Assembly (NCBI RefSeq): GCF_030373265.1
Contig: NZ_JAUCZC010000005.1
Span: forward strand, 103,541 to 167,540
DNA length: 64,000 bases
Reading direction: 5' to 3'
From: Blastomonas sp.
GTDB taxonomy: Bacteria; Pseudomonadota; Alphaproteobacteria; Sphingomonadales; Sphingomonadaceae
Shown: positions 46,154 to 54,008 of the stretch, piece by piece
Layout of the letters: every line of letters begins with the position of its first letter
Position numbering within the stretch: position 1 is the stretch's first letter
Notes under the pieces: model-generated
Seen by the model: only the letters and a program-made list of their open reading frames with translations
The model's database searches: none
What the model was told of the DNA's origin: nothing
Position numbers and translations under genes: made by a program

Positions 46154-47458
46154 ATGAATCGACCGCATGTTCTGGCGGCCTTAGCCGCAACTCTGGGGTT
46201 GGGCTCAGCCCCGCTTGCAGCGCAATCACCGGCCGAGACGCCTGCGATGACGGCGCTGGTCGGTGGCTCTGTGGTCGATGTCGACAGCGGAAAAACCATC
46301 GGCGACGCGGTGGTGCTGATCGAGGGCGAGAAAATCGTGCGGGTTGGACCGTCTGCCAGCATCGAGGTGCCGCCGTCGGCGAAGATCGTGCGGATGGACG
46401 GCAAGTGGCTGGTGCCGGGCCTGATGAACATGCATGTCCATTTCGGTCTGAAGCTGCCCGGCGCCGAGGGCGCCGAGCTGATGAACGAGAAGGACGGTGA
46501 ACAGGCCTTGCGCATGGCCGCCAATGCGCATCGCACATTGCTTGCCGGGGTCACCACGGTGCGCCTGACCGCAGAGGACCGCGGTCTCGATTTCATGCTC
46601 AAGCGCGCGATCGGCAAGGGGCAGGCGATCGGCCCGAGGATCGAGTCCGCAGGCGAACTGATTGTTCCCACTGGTGGCCATGGCTCACTCGAGGCCGATG
46701 GGCCCGCAGAACTCAGCAAGGCGGCCCGCTTGCAGATCAAGGCCGGGGCAAGCTGGATCAAGATTGCGATCTCGGGCGGAATTTCGGACACGCATGGCGA
46801 TATCTCCGCTGCGCCCATGACCGATTCAGAGCTGTCGACCATCATCGAGGTTGCCCATCGCAACGGCGTCAAGGTGACAGCGCACAACGGATCTTCCGAG
46901 GCGGCGCTGCAGGCGCTCAAGTTCGGCGTCGACTGTTTCGAGCACGGCTATCATCTCAACGACGAGGTGCTGACCGAGATGAAGAAGCAGGGCACCTGGC
47001 TGGTGCCGACGATCGTCGTCAGCCAGCCGGGCGCGTATGAATTCTATCGCAAGATCGGCTCGCCCGACTGGTATCTGGAGCGGGTGGCCTCGACCGGCAA
47101 GGACCATTGGGCGGTGCTGCAAAAGGCGATCCGCATGGGCGTCAATGTTGCGCTGGGCACCGACCAGTTTCCGTTCGAGCCCAATGGCGGCACCACCGCG
47201 ACCGTGGCCGAAGCCGAATTGTACCAGAAAGCGGGCATGACGCATCTGCAGGCGCTGCAGGCGGCAACCATCCGCCCGGCGGCGATGCTGGGCGTGGACA
47301 AATCTGTCGGGCGCATCGTGGCGGGACAATATGCCGATATCATCGCTGTAGCGGCCGACCCCACGAAAGACATTTCGGCGCTGCGCACGCTCGACTTCGT
47401 GATGAAGGGCGGGGTGATCTATCGCAACGACACCGCGCCCGAGACCGTCGTCCGTTGA
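46154..47458 (+). CDS. Secreted amidohydrolase, COG1228 type (prolidase-like), first copy
   Basis: 434 residues with a signal peptide ending APLAAQ. Amidohydrolase superfamily metal centre: HVH in PGLMNMHVHFG, the Lys in WIKIAISGG, His in VTAHNG and FEHGYH, and Asp in ALGTDQF. Within COG1228, characterised members include imidazolonepropionase and dipeptidases that cut Xaa-Pro and Xaa-hydroxyproline or Xaa-Arg/Lys; the exported location favours a dipeptidase. ATG 46154 is the first to leave an intact signal. Followed after 23 bases by a related gene. Confidence 0.87.
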   Translation: MNRPHVLAALAATLGLGSAPLAAQSPAETPAMTALVGGSVVDVDSGKTIGDAVVLIEGEKIVRVGPSASIEVPPSAKIVRMDGKWLVPGLMNMHVHFGLKLPGAEGAELMNEKDGEQALRMAANAHRTLLAGVTTVRLTAEDRGLDFMLKRAIGKGQAIGPRIESAGELIVPTGGHGSLEADGPAELSKAARLQIKAGASWIKIAISGGISDTHGDISAAPMTDSELSTIIEVAHRNGVKVTAHNGSSEAALQALKFGVDCFEHGYHLNDEVLTEMKKQGTWLVPTIVVSQPGAYEFYRKIGSPDWYLERVASTGKDHWAVLQKAIRMGVNVALGTDQFPFEPNGGTTATVAEAELYQKAGMTHLQALQAATIRPAAMLGVDKSVGRIVAGQYADIIAVAADPTKDISALRTLDFVMKGGVIYRNDTAPETVVR

Positions 47459-47481
47459 ACCGGTCAGATATGGGGATCACC

Positions 47482-48738
47482 ATGAAACATGCGCTGTATG
47501 CCTTCACCGCTCTGTGCGTCACCTTGGCCGGGCCTGCGTCTGCCAAAACTATCGCCCTGGTCGGCGGCAGTGTCGTCGATCTGAATGGCAAGGCGCCGGT
47601 CCGCGACGCGGTGGTGGTGATCGAGGACGAGCGCATCATCGCTATCGGGCCGCGCGCGACGACCAGCATTCCGGCCGGTGCCAAGGTCATCCCGATGGAT
47701 GGCAAATGGCTGATCCCCGGGCTTATGAACATGCATGTCCATCTGGCGCTGAACCTGCCTGGGGCTTCACGCATCTACAACGAAACGCCAGATTCCATGG
47801 TGCTCCGTTCGCTGGACAATGCGCAGAAGTCGTTGCGATCGGGCGTAACCACCATCCGTCTCACCGGATCGGATGCGGGTGTCGATTTCACCCTCAAGCG
47901 CGCCATCGACGCGGGGCTGTTCGATGGCCCGAGGATACACACCGCCGGGTCCTCGATCGTCGCCACCGGCGGGCATGGCAAGACCGAGGTCAACGGCCCG
48001 GCAGAGTTCGCCCGCGCCGTCCGCGAGCAGGTCAAGGCCGGCGCGACATGGATCAAGCTCGGCATATCGGGCGGCATATCGGACACGCACGGCGATATCG
48101 GCGCGTCGCCGTTCACCGATGCCGAGCTGACGACGGCGATCGAGGTGGCGCATCGCAATGGCGTCAAGGTGACCGGTCACACCGGATCACCGATCGCATC
48201 GGAAGTCGCGATCGATGCCGGAATCGACGCGTTCGAACACGGATATTTCCTGACACCGCCGGTGCTCAGAAAAATGAAGCAGAAGGGCGTCTGGTACATT
48301 CCGACCATCGTCGTATCGCAAAGCGGGGCCAAGGAATTTTACCGCAAGATCGGCTCGCCGCCCTGGTATCTCGACCGGGTGGATTCGGTTGGCAAAGCGC
48401 ATATCCAGTCGTTGCGCGATGCGATTGCCGCGGGTGTCAGCATCGCGCTGGGGACCGATCAATATCCTTGGGAGCCCAATGAAGGAACAACGGCGACGAT
48501 CCGCGAGGCGGAAATCTATGTCGACGCCGGAATGAGCCCGGCCCAGGCGCTGCGCGCCGCCACCAGCGAACCGGCACGCATGCTGGGCGTCGATCACGAG
48601 GTGGGGACGCTCAAGACGGGATATTATGCCGATATCGTAGCGCTCGACGCTGATCCGATCGCCGATATCTCTGCTCTGCGGACCGTCGGCTTCGTGATGA
48701 AGGGCGGCAAAGTGATTCGCGACGATTGGCAGCGGTGA
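47482..48738 (+). CDS. Secreted amidohydrolase, COG1228 type (prolidase-like), second copy
   Basis: 418 residues with signal peptide ending AGPASA. Same metal ligands as the preceding gene (MHVHL, IKLGISGG, TGHTGS, FEHGYF, LGTDQY), and the two proteins align along their whole length, including SGGISDTHGDI and FYRKIGSP, so this is a tandem duplication that has diverged, perhaps to widen substrate range. ATG 47482 has gggg six bases upstream; ATG 47470 would add four residues before the signal. Confidence 0.87.
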   Translation: MKHALYAFTALCVTLAGPASAKTIALVGGSVVDLNGKAPVRDAVVVIEDERIIAIGPRATTSIPAGAKVIPMDGKWLIPGLMNMHVHLALNLPGASRIYNETPDSMVLRSLDNAQKSLRSGVTTIRLTGSDAGVDFTLKRAIDAGLFDGPRIHTAGSSIVATGGHGKTEVNGPAEFARAVREQVKAGATWIKLGISGGISDTHGDIGASPFTDAELTTAIEVAHRNGVKVTGHTGSPIASEVAIDAGIDAFEHGYFLTPPVLRKMKQKGVWYIPTIVVSQSGAKEFYRKIGSPPWYLDRVDSVGKAHIQSLRDAIAAGVSIALGTDQYPWEPNEGTTATIREAEIYVDAGMSPAQALRAATSEPARMLGVDHEVGTLKTGYYADIVALDADPIADISALRTVGFVMKGGKVIRDDWQR

Positions 48739-48876
48739 TCCTGGCACGCTGTGCAGGCTGCGGTTCGGGCTGGTAGCAAGTGATTGATAAGCAACGTGCT
48801 TTGACGTCATCGGAGCGGGTCGGGTTTGCCCTGGGATCCCAACATCTTGGACCTGCGGTCCCGACGCCATGCTTAG

Positions 48877-48893
48877 TTTGCAGTCAGCGCAAC
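48877..48893. promoter_or_regulatory. Predicted LysR operator, site C (degenerate left half)
   Basis: TTTGCA GTCAG CGCAAC followed by GAAAG: the right half is exact and the left half differs at two positions from GTTGCG. It is 110 bases upstream of the GTG start of the SnoaL-like gene (49004), in the presumed promoter of the second TonB receptor unit. Confidence 0.5.
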
Positions 48894-49003
48894 GAAAGTG
48901 GATTTACAATGTTGTTGAAACAACGCTCCAACTGACGGACACTTCACGCAACGGCACGCATAATAGATCGCCGATCAAGCAACAAAATTACAGGGAGCCT
49001 TAC

Positions 49004-49489
49004 GTGAAGAAAACGCTGCTCGTCGCATCCATCGTCGCTGCTTTCGGCCTCGCCACTCCGGCTATGGCCCAAGAGAAGCCAGCCACCGATGTTGTCTCCA
49101 AGATGTTCATCTGGTGGAATGAGGCGTTCAAGACGCCCGGTGCCTACACCCCTGAGAACTTCTCGAAATTCTTCACGCCGGAAGCCACGCTGGTGCTCGA
49201 AGGCCGCACGGTCATCAACGGTGTCGACCAGTGGGCGACCCATTTCCAGAATATCCAGTCCGGCGGCGGTGATGTCGAGATCGTCGTGCCGTTCAAGGAC
49301 GTCTTCGAGACCAAGGACCGCGTGTACACCTACCACGTCATCCGCTCGCGCCGTGACGGCAAGACAGGCTGTTCGCTGGCTGCAGGCCACGCCGAACTCA
49401 AGGGCGGCAAAATCGCTTCGATCGTTCTGGTTAGGCACACGCTGGAGGCGGGCAAAGACCCGCTCGATGCCCAGTGCTGGACGGATTGA
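49004..49489 (+). CDS. Small secreted SnoaL/NTF2-like protein
   Basis: 161 residues: signal peptide (KKTLLVASIVAAFGLATPAMA) then a domain of ~135 residues with an NTF2-like pattern (MFIWWNEAF, FFTPEATLVLEGRTVINGVD). It has a late cysteine pair (GCSLAAG and AQCWTD) that could form a disulphide. GTG 49004 follows cagggagccttac, a strong site; no ATG fits. Position before the TonB receptor suggests a periplasmic binding or accessory role, but function is unknown. Confidence 0.75.
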   Translation: MKKTLLVASIVAAFGLATPAMAQEKPATDVVSKMFIWWNEAFKTPGAYTPENFSKFFTPEATLVLEGRTVINGVDQWATHFQNIQSGGGDVEIVVPFKDVFETKDRVYTYHVIRSRRDGKTGCSLAAGHAELKGGKIASIVLVRHTLEAGKDPLDAQCWTD

Positions 49490-49530
49490 CGCCCTAAAGC
49501 TGCGACTACGGAGAGGATTGGATCATTTGA

Positions 49531-49552
49531 ACCGGCGGATACCACCGCCGGT
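49531..49552 (+). other. Hairpin just upstream of the second TonB receptor start
   Basis: ACCGGCGG (49531-49538) pairs with CCGCCGGT (49545-49552), six-base loop, followed at once by the gaagagggg ribosome binding region of the TonB gene (ATG 49570). It may insulate the receptor start from upstream translation, or be a processing site. Confidence 0.4.
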
Positions 49553-49569
49553 GAAGAGGGGGTTTTGAC

Positions 49570-51852
49570 ATGACACACGGCACTTTTCAAACGCGCGGTA
49601 TTGGCCGCTTCACCATCAGCGTCGCTGCGACAGCGATGATCGCAGGCCTGACGGCGATCCCGGCCTACGCGCAGGACGCTGAAACCGCGGTCGGCTACAG
49701 CGACATCGTCGTCACCGCGCAGCGCCGCGAGCAGAGCCTTCAGGATGTGCCGATCGCCATCACTGCGGTGAGCGCCGAAACGATCAGGGACCAGAACATC
49801 CAGAGCGTCGAAGATTATTTCGCGCTCACGCCCAATGTCAGTTTCCAGTCAAACGGATCGCGCGACCGCAAGGACCTTTCGATCCGCGGGATCTCCAACC
49901 AGCTCAATCCCTATGCCGACGTCCGCCAGTCGAGCTATGCCTTCTACGTCGACGAATTCAACGTTGCGGCAGGCACGAGCAACCCGCAGATCGTCGATCT
50001 CGAGCGCATCGAGGTGCTGCGCGGGCCGCAGGGCACGTACTTCGGCCGCAATGCCGTCGGCGGTGCGATCAACATCATCACCAAGAAGCCGGTCGACAAT
50101 TTCGAAGGCGAAGTCGAAATCGGCTACAGCAGCTTTGATACCAAGCGCGCGCAGGGTGTGATCAACGTGCCCATCGTTCCTGGCGTGCTGGCGCTGCGCG
50201 CCTCGGGCCAGTACGAAAAGTCGGACGGCTATATCAAGAACATCAATGCGATCGGCGGCGGCAATGACAGCGAATACTACACCGGTCGCGTCCAGTTGCG
50301 CTTCACGCCGATCGATAATCTCACCTGGGATTTTCTCTACAATTATTCGGATGAAGAAGTCGGTATGCGCAATGGCGTTCCGACCGGCTTTGTCACGCGC
50401 ACCTGGGCATCGGTCTATTATGGCCGTGCGGCCGGGCTGATCGCCGATCCCGATGGCGTCGGCTTCTTCCCGCAGAACAACAACCGTGTGAATTTCAACC
50501 GCCCGCAGAGCGTGGGCAGCAAGTTCGAATATTTCAGCACGCGAGCGGTGTGGGATTTCGGACCGGTCGAGATGACCGCCGTGGGCGGGCATCTGGTATC
50601 CGACGTATTCAACTTCGGGGATGTCGATGGCGGCAGCCGCGACTTCTTCTATGAGGACCTCAAGCTTCGCCGTAAATCGACCAGCGGCGAACTTCGCCTG
50701 CAATCGACTGGCACCCAGTTCCTCGACTGGAGCCTGGGGACATCGCTGGGCAAGGACAGCGGCGTCAGCGATCAGTCGACCTTCCATGGCGCCGACAGCC
50801 CGCTTTGCCCCGCCGCATTGGCGCGCAATTGCAACGGGCTTGAGGTCACCGGTGCCGATGGCGACAGCTCGAGCCGCTATTTCGCGATCTTCGCCCAGGG
50901 CACGCTGAACTTCTCCGAACAGTTCTCCGCCACCGCGGGCCTGCGTTATTCCTGGGAAAAGGTGACCAACGTCTCGCAGACGCGGTCCAACACCGTGATC
51001 ACCGGCAACAACGACCGCGTGGCCGACTTCGAGGATTTGTCGCCCAAGGTCACGCTGACCTACAAGCCCAATTCGGACCTGATGATCTTCGCCACCGCGT
51101 CGCGCGGCTTCAAGTCGGGCGGCACGCAGACCACCAACAGCGCCGCGCTGACCAACGAGTTCGAGCCAGAAATCCTGTGGAACTATGAACTCGGCACCAA
51201 GTTCAACCTGTTCGACAACCGGCTGCGGGTCGACATCACCGCGTTCTACATGGACTGGAAGGACGTTCAGCAGACCATCCGCTTCCAGTTCATCGATCCG
51301 GCGACCGGGCTGCTGCGCGGAGTCAGCGGTATCGCCAATGCGGCGTCGGCCGAAAGCTATGGCGTCGAAGCGAGCTTCGATGCGCGGCTGACCGACAACT
51401 GGAACCTCAGCGGCAATGTCGGCTACAACAAGTCGAAATATGTCGATTATCCCGACGCGCTGATCGACGGAATCGTGATCGACGTCTCTGGCGAAGAGCT
51501 CACCAATGCGCCGCGTTGGACGCTGGGCGCGCAGACCCAGTATACCGTACCCTTGGGCGATCGCTTCGAAGGCTTTGCCCGCGCGGAATGGAGCTATCGC
51601 GCGGCGATGATCTCTAACCCGTATTACTATCTCTACCAGAATGTCGCCGGCGAACCGTTCGAGAGCCCGAGCTATCACAACGTCAATCTGCGTCTGGGGA
51701 TCGAGGACGACAATATCCGCGCGGTGGTGTTCGTCGAGAACCTGTTCAAGGCCGATTTCTACGCCAACGCCTATGAGAAAGCCTTCTATAGCGGTGTTCA
51801 GGTCGAACCTTCGTTCCGCGTCTTTGGCGCAAGCCTGGGCTACAAGTTCTGA
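49570..51852 (+). CDS. TonB-dependent outer-membrane receptor (second)
   Basis: 760 residues. Signal peptide ends AIPAYAQ; the TonB box/plug start is SDIVVTAQRREQSLQDVPIA, followed by LRGPQGTYFGRNAVGGAI in the plug and a 22-strand-type barrel ending SFRVFGASLGYKF. It is of the Fe-siderophore/carbohydrate-like short type (different from the 945-residue receptor at 5.3 kb). Together with the SnoaL-like gene before and DUF885 gene after it, it would bring a peptide-like substrate into the periplasm. A hairpin follows its stop. Confidence 0.93.
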   Translation: MTHGTFQTRGIGRFTISVAATAMIAGLTAIPAYAQDAETAVGYSDIVVTAQRREQSLQDVPIAITAVSAETIRDQNIQSVEDYFALTPNVSFQSNGSRDRKDLSIRGISNQLNPYADVRQSSYAFYVDEFNVAAGTSNPQIVDLERIEVLRGPQGTYFGRNAVGGAINIITKKPVDNFEGEVEIGYSSFDTKRAQGVINVPIVPGVLALRASGQYEKSDGYIKNINAIGGGNDSEYYTGRVQLRFTPIDNLTWDFLYNYSDEEVGMRNGVPTGFVTRTWASVYYGRAAGLIADPDGVGFFPQNNNRVNFNRPQSVGSKFEYFSTRAVWDFGPVEMTAVGGHLVSDVFNFGDVDGGSRDFFYEDLKLRRKSTSGELRLQSTGTQFLDWSLGTSLGKDSGVSDQSTFHGADSPLCPAALARNCNGLEVTGADGDSSSRYFAIFAQGTLNFSEQFSATAGLRYSWEKVTNVSQTRSNTVITGNNDRVADFEDLSPKVTLTYKPNSDLMIFATASRGFKSGGTQTTNSAALTNEFEPEILWNYELGTKFNLFDNRLRVDITAFYMDWKDVQQTIRFQFIDPATGLLRGVSGIANAASAESYGVEASFDARLTDNWNLSGNVGYNKSKYVDYPDALIDGIVIDVSGEELTNAPRWTLGAQTQYTVPLGDRFEGFARAEWSYRAAMISNPYYYLYQNVAGEPFESPSYHNVNLRLGIEDDNIRAVVFVENLFKADFYANAYEKAFYSGVQVEPSFRVFGASLGYKF

Positions 51853-51860
51853 CATCGCCT

Positions 51861-51890
51861 TGGGGACGGCTCTGGTCGCGGCCGTCCCCA
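51861..51890 (+). terminator. Hairpin after second TonB receptor gene
   Basis: TGGGGACGGC (51861-51870) pairs perfectly with GCCGTCCCCA (51881-51890), ten-base loop, eight bases after the receptor stop and 45 bases before the DUF885 start. Followed by TCCTCTATTG, not a U-run. It parallels the hairpin after the first receptor gene. Confidence 0.5.
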
Positions 51891-51935
51891 TCCTCTATTG
51901 CACAGCAGGACCCAACAGCATTTTGGAGCAGCACA

Positions 51936-53756
51936 ATGATCGATCGCCGGGGCTTCATGGGAATGGCCGCGGCGGGCGGCCTGTCGGGTATGGTGCCAAG
52001 CGTCTTGCTGGCGCAGGGCCTCAGCGCCGATAGCACGCTTGAGGCGTTGCTGCAGAGGCACAGCGAGGCCTATCTGCGCCGATCGCCCGAAGAGGCCACC
52101 GGCAGCGATTTCGACATCGGCACCAACGCCGGGCTGCGCAGTCGGCTCGACGATCGCTCGATGGCCGCGCGGGCCACCGATCGCGCAGCGATCCGGGCGG
52201 CACTTGCCGATCTGGACGGCATCAATGTCGCGGCCCTGTCGCCGCGTGCCCGGCTTGACCACGCGGTCGCGCGCTACGTCTACGACACTTTGGCCGATCT
52301 GCTGGGCCGCTATGGCTATGTCGACGGCAATCTGCGCCCCAGCCCCTATGTCGTCAGCCAGATGAACGGCGCCTATTACTGGTTGCCCGATTTCATCGGC
52401 AGTCGTCATCCGATCGACACCGCAGACGATGTGGAAGCCTGGCTCAACCGTTTGTCGGCTTTTGCTGTGGCGATCACCCAGGAAAGCGAGCGTATTCGTC
52501 ATGACGCAGGGATCGGCGTCATCCCGCCCGATTTCGTGCTGGTGCGGACCATCGCTCAGATCAGGGGCCTGCGCGATGTCGCGCCGGGCGAGTCTGCGCT
52601 GATCGCGCCTGCTCTCAAGCGGATTCGCGCGCAGCAACTGGGCGATGTCACCGAACGCGCGTTCGCGATCTTTCGCGATCAGATCCAGCCCGCGCTCAGC
52701 CGCCAGATCGCTGCGCTGGAGGCTCTGGCCCCGCAGGCCGACGACCGCGCCGGCGTCTGGAAGCTGCCCGATGGCGATGCCTATTACGCCGCCGCAGTGC
52801 GCGCCAACACGACCGTGGACACGTCTCCTGCCGAATTGCACCGCATCGGTCTGGAGCAATGCCGCGCGATAACCGCCGAAATCGACGGGCTGCTGCGCGC
52901 TCAGGGACTGACCAAGGGCAGCGTGATCGATCGGGTCACGGCGCTCAACACCGATGCGCGGTTCCGCGTCAGCGCCGACGATGCCGGACGCGAAAAGCTG
53001 CTGGCGCTGGCTACCGGACAGCTGGACACGATCAAGGCGCTGCTCCCCGGCGCGTTCAACGCGCAGACCATCAATCCGATCGTCGTGCGCCGGATATCGC
53101 CGACGATCGAAGCGGGTGCGCCCGGCGCTTTCTATTCGGGAGGTGGACCGGACCGTCCCGGCGTCTATTCGCTTAACCTCAAGAACCCCGGCGAACACGT
53201 CACCTGGCGCCTGCCAACGCTGACACATCATGAGGGCATTCCCGGTCACCACTATCAGGCCAGCTTGCTCGCGCATGCTCCTGCGCTGCCGCTGTTCCGC
53301 CGCATCGTTCGCTTCTCCGCCTATACCGAGGGCTGGGCGCTCTATGCGCAGCAGGTCGCCGACGAACTTGGGGTGTATGACAACGATCCGTTCGGGCGGA
53401 TCGGTTATCTGCAGTCGAACCTGTTCCGCGCGGCGCGCATCGTTGTCGACACCGGGCTGCACCATCATCGCTGGACGAAGGCACAGGCTGTCGCTTGGAT
53501 GGTCGAGAATGCGGGCGAGCAGGCCGAGGCGACCGATCGCGAGGTGACCCGTTATGCGGTGTATCCTGGTCAGGCCTGCAGCTTCAAGGTTGGTGCCAAT
53601 GCGATCGTCGCGGCGCGCGAGACGGCCCGCGAGACGCAGGGTGCCGCGTTCGATGTGCGCGGCTTCCACGATCTGGTGCTGACCTCCGGGCCGATGCCGA
53701 TGACCGTGCTGGACGCCGCCGTGCGCGACTGGAGCGGACGCGCAGCCGACAAGTAG
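51936..53756 (+). CDS. DUF885 family putative metallopeptidase, Tat-like signal (paralogue 6)
   Basis: 606 residues. Starts MIDRRGFMGMAAAGGL, a short twin-arginine signal. HEGIPGHHYQ begins at residue 432 and TEGWALYAQQVADELG follows, so it looks catalytically complete. Closest in layout to the Tat-exported copy at 44-46 kb. Downstream of a TonB receptor with only a hairpin between, so it should act on the imported ligand in the periplasm. ATG 51936 follows ttggagcagcaca. Confidence 0.88.
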   Translation: MIDRRGFMGMAAAGGLSGMVPSVLLAQGLSADSTLEALLQRHSEAYLRRSPEEATGSDFDIGTNAGLRSRLDDRSMAARATDRAAIRAALADLDGINVAALSPRARLDHAVARYVYDTLADLLGRYGYVDGNLRPSPYVVSQMNGAYYWLPDFIGSRHPIDTADDVEAWLNRLSAFAVAITQESERIRHDAGIGVIPPDFVLVRTIAQIRGLRDVAPGESALIAPALKRIRAQQLGDVTERAFAIFRDQIQPALSRQIAALEALAPQADDRAGVWKLPDGDAYYAAAVRANTTVDTSPAELHRIGLEQCRAITAEIDGLLRAQGLTKGSVIDRVTALNTDARFRVSADDAGREKLLALATGQLDTIKALLPGAFNAQTINPIVVRRISPTIEAGAPGAFYSGGGPDRPGVYSLNLKNPGEHVTWRLPTLTHHEGIPGHHYQASLLAHAPALPLFRRIVRFSAYTEGWALYAQQVADELGVYDNDPFGRIGYLQSNLFRAARIVVDTGLHHHRWTKAQAVAWMVENAGEQAEATDREVTRYAVYPGQACSFKVGANAIVAARETARETQGAAFDVRGFHDLVLTSGPMPMTVLDAAVRDWSGRAADK

Positions 53757-53853
53757 ACGTGCCAGGCGCCAAGCCGGTCCTGCCTTGAGCGCGCCTTTTT
53801 CAAGCGGCGCGGCGCGCAAAGGCACGGGTACGTGTCACTTTCTTGCTGAAAAT

Positions 53854-53867
53854 TTGATCAGGATCAA
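53854..53867. promoter_or_regulatory. FNR/FixK-type box TTGAT-CAGG-ATCAA
   Basis: Exact match to the consensus TTGAT-N4-ATCAA, inside a longer perfect palindrome (ATTTGATC at 53852-53859, GATCAAAT at 53862-53869). It is 141 bases upstream of the methyltransferase start (54009) and after the DUF885 stop, so it should serve the methyltransferase operon and suggests control by oxygen. Confidence 0.65.
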
Positions 53868-54008
53868 ATCCTGGGTGCAGATTTGTCCATACAACTATCG
53901 TGTCAGATCGGTCGGGCGCTGACTGTCGCCAGCGCGATCCCGACAGACTGGTGAGCCCGAAAGCCCGAGCGCGCAGCGTGACAGGCTTGTTTGGAAAGGC
54001 CCGACACG

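Noticed and set aside
3030..51890. Hairpins as Rho-independent terminators
   Set aside because: None of the stems at 3030-3063, 8113-8149, 36536-36558 or 51861-51890 is followed by a U-tract, so I describe them only as hairpins or possible attenuators.
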